Shown one piece after another: positions 1 to 7,989 of a stretch of 63,538 bases of DNA (the stretch's first letter is position 1; the number at the start of each line of letters is the position of its first letter). The position numbers and the translations under genes were made by a program. Location: contig JAEWAX010000028.1 of assembly GCA_023391425.1 (NCBI GenBank), positions 1 to 63,538 of the forward strand, in the 5' to 3' direction. The notes beneath the pieces are model-generated. The model was not told where the DNA came from. It ran no database searches and worked only from the letters and a program-made list of their open reading frames with translations. This DNA is from Bacillota bacterium. Lineage in GTDB: Bacteria > Bacillota > Clostridia > Acetivibrionales > DSM-1351.

Positions 1-135
1 CCCGCCTTGTTTGAACCTAAAGTATTTAAACAATTCTTGAATATTAACTGGATCAATTTACTACACCAATATAATTTGGAACTTGAAGACATAAAAATTT
101 ATAATTTTACAAAACTAATAACGGCAACTAAGTAA
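1..135 (+). CDS. 3' end of an unidentified protein gene (partial)
   Basis: An open frame enters from the left edge in frame 1 and runs 44 codons to a TAA at 133-135. It is followed four bases later by a strong intrinsic terminator, as expected for a real gene end. The peptide is helix-rich and hydrophobic/acidic near its end. I do not recognise the family. The start lies outside the window. Confidence 0.5.
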   Translation, partial: PALFEPKVFKQFLNINWINLLHQYNLELEDIKIYNFTKLITATK

Positions 136-138
136 ACA

Positions 139-172
139 AAAAGTCCTCAAGGATTTCTCCAAGAGGACTTTT
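139..172 (+). terminator. Intrinsic terminator after the partial gene
   Basis: Arms AAAAGTCCTC and GAGGACTTTT form a 10-bp stem ending in T residues, just after the stop codon at 135. The A-rich left arm makes it potentially bidirectional, so it may also end tRNA transcripts arriving from the right. Confidence 0.8.
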
Positions 173-208
173 CTTTGCTGATTTATATCAGCATTCATAA
201 TTTTAAAA

Positions 209-285
209 TGGCGACCCGGAACGGGCTCGAACCGTCGACCTCCAGCGTGACAGGCTGGCATTCTAACCAACTGAACTACCGGGCC
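209..285 (-). tRNA. tRNA-Asp (GTC)
   Basis: The reverse complement begins GGCCCGGTAGTTCAGTTGG and folds as a cloverleaf. The anticodon stem CCAGC/GCTGG encloses loop CTGTCAC, giving anticodon GTC. The T arm holds GGTTCGAGCC and CCA is encoded at 209-211. It lies 15 bp downstream of tRNA-Glu on the same strand, so the two are probably cotranscribed. Confidence 0.95.
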
Positions 286-300
286 ATTTAAAAAGTATAA

Positions 301-375
301 TGGTGACCCATAGGGGACTCGAACCCCTGTTATCGCCGTGAAAGGGCGGTGTCTTAACCTCTTGACCAATGGGCC
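301..375 (-). tRNA. tRNA-Glu (TTC)
   Basis: The reverse complement begins GGCCCATTGGTCAAGAGG. The anticodon loop CTTTCAC gives anticodon TTC, the T loop TTCGAGT is present, and CCA is encoded at the 3' end (301-303). It is part of the tRNA-Glu/tRNA-Asp pair. Confidence 0.95.
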
Positions 376-493
376 ATTTAAAGCATCGTCTAACTTTCGC
401 AAGCTGACAAAGTATATTGTACTTAGGGTTGTTAAAAATGTCAAGCAAATTCTAAATCTTTTTTGAGCAATTTGTTTCCGCTGCATTACTGTC

Positions 494-528
494 TAAAAAG
501 CCTTTAAACTCAAGCTGTTTAAAGGTTT
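494..528 (-). terminator. Intrinsic terminator after tRNA-Lys
   Basis: On the minus strand AACCTTTAAAC and GTTTAAAGGC pair around a short AGCTTGA loop and run into TTTTT. It sits immediately downstream of tRNA-Lys, so that tRNA is its own transcript separate from tRNA-Glu/Asp. Confidence 0.75.
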
Positions 529-529
529 A

Positions 530-605
530 TGGTGACCCATCGCAGGTTCGAACTGCGGACACCTTGATTAAAAGTCAAGTGCTCTACCAACTGAGCTAAT
601 GGATC
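530..605 (-). tRNA. tRNA-Lys (TTT)
   Basis: The reverse complement begins GATCCATTAGCTCAGTTGG. The anticodon stem CTTGA/TCAAG encloses CTTTTAA, giving anticodon TTT. The T arm GTTCGAA is present and the gene ends with an encoded CCA at 530-532. Confidence 0.95.
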
Positions 606-714
606 ATATCATTGCGGTGTTTTCGACCACAGGTATAAATGATACTTAATAAATGCTAGTTTGTCAACACTTTTTTTAAAATACTTGAAAAGTAATTGAG
701 AATTTCCACATAAT

Positions 715-748
715 ACAAAACCTAGTGTATTTTACCACTAGGTTTTGT
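715..748 (-). terminator. Intrinsic terminator after purA
   Basis: ACAAAACCTAGTG and CACTAGGTTTTGT form a long stem about 30 bp past the purA stop. T-rich tails on either strand make it potentially bidirectional. Confidence 0.75.
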
Positions 749-779
749 AAATAATTTTGAATTAATATTTTTTACTGAA

Positions 780-2057
780 TTAAGCCTTTTTTATTATCTG
801 TTCCCTGTCTTTTCCAACACCTATTAAGCCAATCTTAACACCAACAAGCTCTTCTATCCTGTTAAGAAACCTTTTAGCATTAACAGGCAAATCATCAAAG
901 GATTTTATATTTGAAATATCTTCATTCCAAGGTTCAAAGACTTCATAAATAGGCTCGCACTTTGCAAGCTCATTTAGGCTCGCTGGGAAGGTTTTAATAA
1001 TCTGTCCATCTTTTTTATAGCCAGCACAAAGTTTTATCTCCTTAAGCTTTCCAATGGTGTCTACGTGGTTTATTGCTAAAGCTGTTAATCCATTTATTTT
1101 TGCAGCGTATTTAATCATAACAGTATCAAGCCAACCACACCTTCTAGGTCTTCCAGTAGTTGTACCATATTCCCAGCCAAGTTCTCTAATTGTATCGCCC
1201 ACTTCATTATCTTGCTCAGTAGGGAACGGGCCAGCTCCAACCCTTGATGTATAAGCTTTTAGAATACCGTAAACCTCATTAATATATATAGGACCAATTC
1301 CGGAACCAGTACATACTCCACCAGCAATAGGATTTGAGGATGTAACATATGGATATGTTCCAAAATCAATATCCAAGAAATTAGCCTGTGCACCTTCAAA
1401 CAATATATCTTTTCCTTCATCTATTGCATTTGCCATGATACTGGTGGTATCAGTAACATATTTCTTTAGTTGTTCAGCATAACCCAAGTACTCCTCAATA
1501 ATAAGATCCGCTTGGTATGGTTTCCCTCCATATACTTTCTCTATTATAAGGTTTTTTAGGTCTAAATTTGCTTTAACTTTTTTTATAAATTCTTCCTTTT
1601 CCATTAAGTCGCACATTCTAATACCAGAGCGCTCAATCTTATCTGCGTAACAAGGTCCTATGCCTCTCTTTGTAGTTCCAATTTTATTACCATCTGACCT
1701 AAAATTCTCTTGAAGCTCATCTAGTCCAATATGATAAGGCATTATAACATGAGCTCTATCACTTATTAAAAGGTGGTCAGTTGTTATACCCCTTTCATTT
1801 AAATCCTTCATTTCCTTGAGTAAAACAGCTGGGTCTATAACAACACCATTTCCTATAATACAAGTTTTATCAGTATGGAGTATTCCTGATGGAATTAAAT
1901 GTAGAGCATACTTAACCCCATTTGCAACTATAGTATGTCCTGCATTATTTCCTCCGGAAAACCTCACAATTAAATCAGACTTTTCAGCAAGCATATCAAT
2001 ATACTTACCTTTACCCTCATCACCCCATTGAGTTCCTACAACTACTCTTACCGCCAT
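780..2057 (-). CDS. purA: Adenylosuccinate synthetase
   Basis: Catalyses GTP-dependent ligation of aspartate to IMP, the first committed step of AMP synthesis. The 425 residues match the usual bacterial length. The N-terminal motif GTQWGDEGKGK carries the catalytic Asp13, NNAGHT carries His41, and RRCGWLD appears near residue 300. AGGAGG lies about 7 bp before the ATG. The gene is monocistronic: an intrinsic terminator follows it and another separates it from the DUF1858 gene. Identification rests on strong motif and length agreement. Confidence 0.97.
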   Translation of the reverse strand: MAVRVVVGTQWGDEGKGKYIDMLAEKSDLIVRFSGGNNAGHTIVANGVKYALHLIPSGILHTDKTCIIGNGVVIDPAVLLKEMKDLNERGITTDHLLISDRAHVIMPYHIGLDELQENFRSDGNKIGTTKRGIGPCYADKIERSGIRMCDLMEKEEFIKKVKANLDLKNLIIEKVYGGKPYQADLIIEEYLGYAEQLKKYVTDTTSIMANAIDEGKDILFEGAQANFLDIDFGTYPYVTSSNPIAGGVCTGSGIGPIYINEVYGILKAYTSRVGAGPFPTEQDNEVGDTIRELGWEYGTTTGRPRRCGWLDTVMIKYAAKINGLTALAINHVDTIGKLKEIKLCAGYKKDGQIIKTFPASLNELAKCEPIYEVFEPWNEDISNIKSFDDLPVNAKRFLNRIEELVGVKIGLIGVGKDREQIIKKA

Positions 2058-2195
2058 TATATAATCCTCCTGTCTATTAAATAAAAGTGCCTATATTTAC
2101 AATCTAAAAAGCACTATACTTAATTACAAAATCAACCTACTAAATTATAACTTAGTAAATATTATTATTCAACTTATACTTTTTAAACGCACGCT

Positions 2196-2228
2196 AAAAA
2201 AGAGACTATTCTCACAGTCTCTTTTTTA
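2196..2228 (-). terminator. Intrinsic terminator after the DUF1858 gene
   Basis: AAAAAGAGACT and AGTCTCTTTTT form a near-perfect stem ending in T residues, 16 bp past the stop at 2245. Confidence 0.8.
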
Positions 2229-2244
2229 TAATTATTAAAAATAA

Positions 2245-2448
2245 TTACTTTGATTCTAGATACTTATTTAAATCTTCAATTAACTTATCAGCATCAATTC
2301 CATGAATTGCACAAGCATCTTCTATACTTTCCCCTGAAGAAGATGGGCATCCTAAGCAGTGCATACCACTATTTAGAAATATAGGTATAGTACCCTTGTC
2401 CAACGTTAAAACATCAGAAATAATCATATCCTTAGTTACTTTAGCCAT
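2245..2448 (-). CDS. DUF1858 small redox-disulfide domain protein
   Basis: A 67-residue protein of the DUF1858 family (hybrid-cluster-protein-associated disulfide domain). It starts MAKVTKDMIISDVL and holds a CLGC pair (near residue 32) in the typical HCLGCPSS setting, followed by an Asp/Glu-rich helix. The family is common in anaerobes and is thought to act in thiol or metal redox chemistry; its exact role is unknown. AGGAGG lies 6-8 bp before the ATG and a terminator follows, so it is a complete monocistronic gene. Confidence 0.85.
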   Translation of the reverse strand: MAKVTKDMIISDVLTLDKGTIPIFLNSGMHCLGCPSSSGESIEDACAIHGIDADKLIEDLNKYLESK

Positions 2449-2626
2449 ATAATAAACCTCCTTAATTTTTGTTATAATATTATTTCATCTTACTTATAAT
2501 TATTATACACTATTGACTTTTAAAAATATATATTAAAATAATACTAGTATCGAAATATTACTCATTCTTGGAATATTTACGTAACGAAATACCGGTAATT
2601 ATTTATTCAAACTAGTATTATGATTT

Positions 2627-3181
2627 CTATTTGCACTTTCTAAATTCAGCTTTGCCAATTTCATATAAATTATTCCCATAAGAATCAATTATAACTGTAA
2701 GTGGAAAAGCATCCACTACTAGTCTTCTTATTGCCTCAGCTCCTAATTCAGGAAAAGCAATTATTTCTTGACTTTTGATGCATTGTGCCATTAAAGCCCC
2801 TGCCCCTCCAATTGCACCAAAATATACTGCGCCATATTCTTTCATTGCACTAATAACATTCTCGCCCCTAAGACCTTTCCCTATCATTCCAGTCTGTCCA
2901 AGCTTGATTAACGTAGGCGCATATGCATCCATTCTGTAACTGGAAGTTGGCCCAGCTGATCCTATTACTTCACCTTCTCTTGATGGACATGGTCCAACAT
3001 AATATATTGTTTGATCCTTAATGTCAAATGGCAAATCCTTATTTTGATTTAACAACTCTATCAACTTCTTATGCGCAGCATCTCTTGCAGTATATATAAC
3101 TCCGCTTAGAGAAATAGTATCTCCAGCTTTAAATGTCCTTACAATATCTCTACCAAATGGTGCTATTATGTTGTGGTGCAT
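2627..3181 (-). CDS. Class I fumarate hydratase, beta subunit
   Basis: C-terminal half of a two-subunit iron-sulfur hydro-lyase (fumarase, with tartrate dehydratase as the alternative). The 184 residues match the family beta subunit. Visible features are the KAGDTISLSGVIYTARDAAH start region, YYVGPCPSREGEVIGSAGPT, and the GMIGKG segment. It lies 98 bp downstream of the alpha subunit on the same strand and presumably forms a complex with it to hydrate fumarate to malate. Fumarate is favoured as substrate because clostridial pairs of this size are usually fumarases; the sequence alone cannot exclude L-tartrate. Confidence 0.88.
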   Translation of the reverse strand: MHHNIIAPFGRDIVRTFKAGDTISLSGVIYTARDAAHKKLIELLNQNKDLPFDIKDQTIYYVGPCPSREGEVIGSAGPTSSYRMDAYAPTLIKLGQTGMIGKGLRGENVISAMKEYGAVYFGAIGGAGALMAQCIKSQEIIAFPELGAEAIRRLVVDAFPLTVIIDSYGNNLYEIGKAEFRKCK

Positions 3182-3279
3182 ATGTTTTCCCCCGTTCTGT
3201 TTTATACTTCTAATTCATGGTTCTAACCTTAACTTTAACTTCTTAATTCCACCTTGACTAATGCCTTCTAAATTTCAAC

Positions 3280-4122
3280 TTATAATATGGCTTCTGCGTG
3301 ACGGGTTACATGGCAGCTTATATTCACCGCCACTGGCAATCCTGCTATGTGAGTGGGATATGTCTCAACATTTACTGCTAGAGCAGTATTAATACCACCC
3401 AAGCCAGCTGGCCCGACACCAAGCTCATTTATCTTTTGAAGCATCTCGTTTTCCAAATTTTGGACGTACTGAATGCTACTTCTTACGTTAATAGGTCTTA
3501 GTAATGCTCTTTTTGCAAGAATTGATGCTTTCTCCATCGTTCCACCAATGCCTACTCCCACAACTATTGGAGGGCACGGGTTAGGTCCTGCTTTTTCCAC
3601 AGTTTCCAGTATAAAGCTTTTAACACCTTCTAAGCCATCTGATGGCTTAAGCATTTTTAATGCGCTCATGTTCTCACTTCCAAAACCCTTTGGAGCAAGT
3701 TCTATTTTTAAAGAGTCTCCTGGAACAATTTCAAAATGTATAACAGCTGGTGTGTTGTCACCAGTATTTACTCTTTCGATAGGGTCGCTGACTACAGATT
3801 TTCTTAAGTAGCCTTCATTATATCCCCTTCTAACGCCCTCATTTATGGCATCTGAAAGACCTCCTCCAGATATATGCACGTCTTGTCCTATAGTAACAAA
3901 AACCACTGCCATTCCCGTATCCTGACATATTGCCACTCTCTTATTCGCTGCAAGTTCTGCATTAGTTATTAACCTATTTAGAATTTCTGCTCCAATTGGA
4001 GATTGTTCACTCTGCAAACCTCTTTTCATGGCCTGTTTTATATCTTCATTTAGATAGTAGTTTGCATTCATACACATATTTCTAACTGATTCTATTATAG
4101 TATCAACATCAATATACCTCAT
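3280..4122 (-). CDS. Class I fumarate hydratase, alpha subunit
   Basis: N-terminal catalytic subunit of the 4Fe-4S two-subunit fumarase. CQDTGM (near residue 70) supplies a cluster cysteine; further conserved stretches are GNNTPA-like GDNTPAVIHFEIVPG, NPCPPIVVGVGIGG and GLGG. An in-frame ATG six codons upstream (4138-4140) overlaps the ribosome site: GGAGG lies within that ATGGAGG. The second ATG, about 11 bp after GGAGG, gives the family-typical MRYIDVDTIIESV start and is chosen here. It is cotranscribed with the beta subunit. Confidence 0.88.
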   Translation of the reverse strand: MRYIDVDTIIESVRNMCMNANYYLNEDIKQAMKRGLQSEQSPIGAEILNRLITNAELAANKRVAICQDTGMAVVFVTIGQDVHISGGGLSDAINEGVRRGYNEGYLRKSVVSDPIERVNTGDNTPAVIHFEIVPGDSLKIELAPKGFGSENMSALKMLKPSDGLEGVKSFILETVEKAGPNPCPPIVVGVGIGGTMEKASILAKRALLRPINVRSSIQYVQNLENEMLQKINELGVGPAGLGGINTALAVNVETYPTHIAGLPVAVNISCHVTRHAEAIL

Positions 4123-4256
4123 GCTATTAAAGACCTCCATTTTTTAAACAATCTATAATTATCTTATTTCTAGTATCATAATACCCCATATGATTCCAAT
4201 TAATTTTACTTTTTGTGCATACTAATTTCAATACTTTTTTAAACATAGGCAGATTT

Positions 4257-4412
4257 CTAAGGTTTAGGGAGAGTGATTTTTGCTCTCACTAAACCTTAGG
4301 AATAGCAATCCAGGGTCGTAGCGCCGCTTATCTCCCACTTATAGAAAAGGGGGAGTATTAGCGGCGGTAGACATCGGATAAGCAGACTTCTTAGGTTCAG
4401 GGAGAGTGATAA
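4257..4412. repeat. Palindromic intergenic element (two hairpins plus a third partial copy)
   Basis: The gap between fumarase and the Usp gene holds three related structures. The first is an 18-bp-class hairpin, CTAAGGTTTAG-GGAGAG against CTCTC-CTAAACCTTAG. The second is a hairpin with outer arms CGCCGCTTATCTCCC and GGGGAGTATTAGCGGCG (4320-4367). The third is a stretch at 4391-4412 that repeats the first arm (CTTAGGTTCAGGGAGAGTGA). No protein frame fits. It resembles a dispersed non-coding repeat, possibly a miniature mobile element; family unknown. Confidence 0.6.
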
Positions 4413-4522
4413 ATTGTTAATACATTATGTACAAATTATAAATAATTATATCGCGTGATATATATTGAAAGACAAAACGATAATATTTTAGTATAATTAA
4501 CATATGGAAAGGAGGTCATTAA

Positions 4523-4906
4523 TTGAGCCAATCTGTTAGTAATATATTAGTTTGTGTCACTCAACAGAAAACCTGTGAAAGACTTATTAAAAAAGCATTA
4601 GAGTTTTCAAATGATAAAGATTCAATATTTATTATACATGTAGCAAAAAATAATTGGAGCTTTCTTGATAACGAAAAGGAAGGTGAAGCGCTAGAATACC
4701 TTTTTGGGATTGCAAAATCTATTGGAGCCAACCTTACAGTTTTAAGATCCGATAACATTGTTGAAACAATTGTTGAATATGCACATGATAATAAAATTGA
4801 CTTATTAGTTTTAGGTGACTCTAAGGGTGATCATAGTGAAAACTATTTTTATAAATCATTAAAATCGAGCTTAGATAGCGTTGAAATACATGTTGTGCCG
4901 AATTAA
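4523..4906 (+). CDS. Universal stress protein (UspA-like) family protein
   Basis: A 127-residue single Usp-fold domain starting from TTG, with GGAGG 9 bp upstream. The N-terminal strand SNILVCVTQQK, helix KALEFSNDKDSIFIIHVA and late strand KIDLLVLGDSKG follow the Usp alpha/beta layout. The closing ATP-loop motif GX2GX9GS is not intact, so it may be a non-nucleotide-binding member, or may resemble the Usp domain of KdpD sensor kinases. It is a single gene upstream of hup, which has its own promoter. Confidence 0.7.
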   Translation: MSQSVSNILVCVTQQKTCERLIKKALEFSNDKDSIFIIHVAKNNWSFLDNEKEGEALEYLFGIAKSIGANLTVLRSDNIVETIVEYAHDNKIDLLVLGDSKGDHSENYFYKSLKSSLDSVEIHVVPN

Positions 4907-4970
4907 TACAGCTAATGTTAAAATTTTTTCAATTTTGATGGTACAAAGTTACTATTTTCCCTTGAAAGGC

Positions 4971-4999
4971 TTGACTTTAAAGCACTTTCATTATAAAAT
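4971..4999 (+). promoter_or_regulatory. Sigma-A type promoter of hup
   Basis: TTGACT (4971-4976), a 17-bp spacer and TAAAAT (4994-4999) lie about 30 bp before the HU start codon. Confidence 0.65.
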
Positions 5000-5031
5000 A
5001 ATGTCGAATTCCATTTTTAGGAGGTTGTATA

Positions 5032-5307
5032 ATGAATAAATCAGATTTAATCAACTCAATCGCATCAAAATCAGGCTTGAACAAAAAAAATAGTGAAGCG
5101 GCTTTGAATGCATTTATTTCTTCAGTTGAGGATACTCTTAAGGCTGGCGAGAAAGTTACTTTAGTAGGTTTCGGAACCTTTGAAGTAAGAGAAAGAGCAG
5201 CAAGAAAGGGTAGAAACCCACAGACTAAGCAAGAAATAACTATCCCAGCATCAAAAGCACCAGTATTTAAGGCTGGTAAAGGATTAAAAGATAACGTTAA
5301 CGCTTAA
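5032..5307 (+). CDS. hup: DNA-binding protein HU
   Basis: A 91-residue histone-like protein that dimerises and bends DNA without strong sequence preference. The sequence opens MNKSDLINSIASKSGL, has the conserved GFGTFEVRERAARKGRNPQT beta-arm region and ends with the PAFKAGK-type motif APVFKAGKGLKD. Length and motifs are typical. AGGAGG precedes the ATG, a canonical promoter lies upstream and an intrinsic terminator directly follows, so it is monocistronic. Confidence 0.96.
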   Translation: MNKSDLINSIASKSGLNKKNSEAALNAFISSVEDTLKAGEKVTLVGFGTFEVRERAARKGRNPQTKQEITIPASKAPVFKAGKGLKDNVNA

Positions 5308-5320
5308 TCTATTACATAAA

Positions 5321-5346
5321 AGCCCTGATTTTTATCAGGGCTTTTT
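5321..5346 (+). terminator. Intrinsic terminator after hup
   Basis: AGCCCTGAT and ATCAGGGCT stem followed by TTTTT, 14 bp after the hup stop. Confidence 0.9.
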
Positions 5347-5389
5347 GTATATATCAAAACTTTTAACCAATTAGAGATTTAATAAAAAT

Positions 5390-6139
5390 TTAATTGTTTA
5401 TTCGTATTTTTTCAATAAGCTGACATATAAACTGTGAATTTGTCAGCCTGCTTTTGGTATTGTTACTATCTTTTACATTTTCAATGCAATTCCTGATAGC
5501 CCTTTCTACCTTCTGAACCGAAACATTATTTTTATTTGCAATTGTCCTATAAATACCTTTTGGCATAGAACCTGTTTGACAATAGCTATCAAATACCAGT
5601 GTAATAATATCTCTTATATAGCTATACCCTGTCATGTGTGCTTTCAAGCCATATTCCCGCATGTATTTTGTTGCTAATACCATTAATTCATCATCATATG
5701 GATTTTTGGTTTTAACAGTTATAATTTCCTTTTGGTTTTCAGTTTTATAATATATGTCTTTACTTTCAGCGGAATATAACTGTCTTATTCTTGATGCAAT
5801 AACGGCTTCATCAAATGGCTTTAATATGTAATAAATAGCTCCCAGATTCATAACTCTAGATATATAGTTTTCCTGACTGATGGCTGAAAAAACAATAAAT
5901 ATAGGTCTATTTTCGCTTATGTTAGCTTTAGCATATTCTAAGACACCAACACCATCTAACTTAGGCATAATAATATCTAGTAAAACAACATCAGGTTTTT
6001 CTTTAATAATATGTTCAATTGTTTCAATACCATCTTGAGCAAAAGATAATTCAAAGTCCTCGTACTCACTTAGCTTATCTAAAAGCTTCTGTGCTGCTAA
6101 TAAATTATCATCTGCTATCAATATTTTAATTTTACTCAT
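5390..6139 (-). CDS. Spo0A-like response regulator (paralogue)
   Basis: A 249-residue regulator. The N-terminal receiver domain keeps acidic residues D10/D11, phosphoacceptor D55 in VVLLDIIMP, and the KPFD lysine. The C-terminal ~110 residues match the Spo0A effector domain: HMTGYSYIRDIITLV, the recognition-helix region VSVQKVERAIRNCIE and the ending SRLTNSQFICQLIEKIR. Spo0A normally binds TTGTCGAA-like boxes to start sporulation. It lacks the spoIVB neighbour expected for true spo0A, sits beside aro genes, and diverges in the recognition helix, so I call it a paralogue. Confidence 0.8.
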   Translation of the reverse strand: MSKIKILIADDNLLAAQKLLDKLSEYEDFELSFAQDGIETIEHIIKEKPDVVLLDIIMPKLDGVGVLEYAKANISENRPIFIVFSAISQENYISRVMNLGAIYYILKPFDEAVIASRIRQLYSAESKDIYYKTENQKEIITVKTKNPYDDELMVLATKYMREYGLKAHMTGYSYIRDIITLVFDSYCQTGSMPKGIYRTIANKNNVSVQKVERAIRNCIENVKDSNNTKSRLTNSQFICQLIEKIRINN

Positions 6140-6180
6140 TGTATCTCTTTTTTACCTTTTCCTTTTTCAATAATTATCGA

Positions 6181-6693
6181 CTAAAGTGTAGAATTTATTA
6201 TATTTAGAATACTATTACATAATAATTGTGGATCAGTAGAATTGCATTCTAAAATTGTATCAGCAAACTTGTAATACAAAGGACTTCTCTCATTGTATAA
6301 ATCAAGTAAAGTTCCATTTGTCCTGACTAATTTTCTGGACGAATCCATTCTTTCTTCAATAATCTCATATCTCGTATTTAAGTATATCACAAAACCTATA
6401 GATTTAAGATAATTTATTGCCAAATTACTGTGAACAATTCCTCCCCCAGTGGCAAGCACAAAATTGTTTTGCTTAATAGCCAGAACTGCTTCATCCTGAA
6501 TATTAAGAAAGAATTCACGTCCATTTTCTTCAACAATTTGCCTTGGAGTTTTACCAGTTTTCTCAATGATAAGCTGGTCACTATCTATAAATTTGTAATC
6601 AAGTTTATTGGCCAATAGCTTACCTATAGTCGTTTTACCACATCCAGGCATACCTATGAGAATAATATTATTTTTTCTATCATTCTGCATCAT
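6181..6693 (-). CDS. aroK: Shikimate kinase
   Basis: Phosphorylates shikimate at O3 using ATP in the chorismate pathway. The 170 residues are the usual length. The Walker A GMPGCGKTTIGK starts near residue 14, followed by the DSD motif (FIDSDQLI), the substrate-binding GREFF and the ATGGG loop. Its ATG overlaps the aroC stop (ATGA), implying translational coupling within aroA-aroC-aroK transcribed leftward. Confidence 0.93.
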   Translation of the reverse strand: MMQNDRKNNIILIGMPGCGKTTIGKLLANKLDYKFIDSDQLIIEKTGKTPRQIVEENGREFFLNIQDEAVLAIKQNNFVLATGGGIVHSNLAINYLKSIGFVIYLNTRYEIIEERMDSSRKLVRTNGTLLDLYNERSPLYYKFADTILECNSTDPQLLCNSILNIINSTL

Positions 6694-7868
6694 AAGCTAT
6701 CCCACCTAGAATCCATATCAGTAACGCTCTTTAAACCAGCTGACATCATGATACTATCAACTAAGGCAATTCTCACCATTGCTTCACAAATCGAATAAAC
6801 CCTTGGTACTAATGATGGATCACTTCTCGATGCAAACTTGTGTACTATAGGCTCAAGCGTTGCTACATTTACTGTCAACTGCTCCTGCATAATAGTTGGA
6901 GTTGGTTTTACTGCAACACGTATACGTATTTCTTCACCATTTGATATGCCCCCAAGCATACCACCTGCTCTATTTGTTTTAAATCTTATACGACCTGTTT
7001 CTTTGTCATAATAAGGTGTATCATTGCACTCAGAACCTTTTTTTGATGTTACACCAAAACCCTCTCCTATTTCAATACCCTTTACTCCACCAATTGACAT
7101 AAGCCCATGTGCAATGGTTGCACTGAGTTTATCAAAAACAGGCTCTCCTAAGCCTGCAGGTACACCTTTTGCAATTATTTCAATTGCTCCACCGCAAGAA
7201 TCACCCTCTTTGATAACCTCAAGTAAATCCTGTGTCATTAATTCTGCAATCTCACTATCTGGACAATTAATATCATTTGTCCTATAGTTTTGTTTAGCTG
7301 TCTCATATGAAAATGGCCCCGCCTTAATACCATGGGATTCAACTGTAAATGCTATTACATCAATTCCCATATTATCAAGAATAGCCTTAGCAACTGCGCC
7401 TCCAGCAACTCTTGCTGCTGTTTCACGAGCAGATGCTCTTCCAGCACCTAAATAATCAGAATGCTCACCATATTTTTTGCAATAGGTATATGCTGCTTGT
7501 CCAGGCCTAAGTAAATCCTTATTGTCCTTATGTTGTTTAATATGATAATCTCCAATATCACTGCTGGGTATAATCATGCATACGGGTGCCCCTGTAGTTC
7601 TATCGTCCTGCATAACACCAGAAAAAATATAAACCTTATCGGCCTCTGACCTCGGTGTATGTAATTTCGACATCCCTGGTCTTCTTTTGTCTAATTCCTC
7701 TTGAATTAATTGTGCGGTTATCTTTATACCAGCGGGAACTCCATCGACAATAACTGCTAAGCCGCCCCAAAGTTCTGAAGGTATACTATCATTTTTTCTG
7801 AACGCTCCAGAGTATGATTCACCACAGGTTGTTACTCTAAATAATCTACCAAATGTATTTCCTACCAT
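6690..7868 (-). CDS. aroC: Chorismate synthase
   Basis: Forms chorismate from EPSP with reduced FMN as cofactor. The 392-residue protein opens with GNTFGRLFRVTTCGESYSGA, has the GRASARETAARVA motif near residue 140, and the late RFKTNRAGGMLGGISNGEEI region; all are family signatures. GGAGG precedes the ATG. It lies 120 bp downstream of aroA and overlaps aroK by four bases, forming an operon for the last steps of the shikimate pathway. Confidence 0.96.
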   Translation of the reverse strand: MVGNTFGRLFRVTTCGESYSGAFRKNDSIPSELWGGLAVIVDGVPAGIKITAQLIQEELDKRRPGMSKLHTPRSEADKVYIFSGVMQDDRTTGAPVCMIIPSSDIGDYHIKQHKDNKDLLRPGQAAYTYCKKYGEHSDYLGAGRASARETAARVAGGAVAKAILDNMGIDVIAFTVESHGIKAGPFSYETAKQNYRTNDINCPDSEIAELMTQDLLEVIKEGDSCGGAIEIIAKGVPAGLGEPVFDKLSATIAHGLMSIGGVKGIEIGEGFGVTSKKGSECNDTPYYDKETGRIRFKTNRAGGMLGGISNGEEIRIRVAVKPTPTIMQEQLTVNVATLEPIVHKFASRSDPSLVPRVYSICEAMVRIALVDSIMMSAGLKSVTDMDSRWDSL

Positions 7869-7989
7869 ATATTAGCCTCCAAATAAATATTCAAGTTGTA
7901 ATACTAATTTGGTTAAAAATAATTATTTTAACCACCATTAACATGCTGTTGTAATTTCACTATTTGATAATTAGTTTTACCTAAAGATT

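Noticed and set aside
4927..4943. TTTTGATGGTACAAA-like string also present inverted near 34375
   Set aside because: A match of about 15 bases between two sites is expected by chance in 63 kb of AT-rich DNA on both strands.
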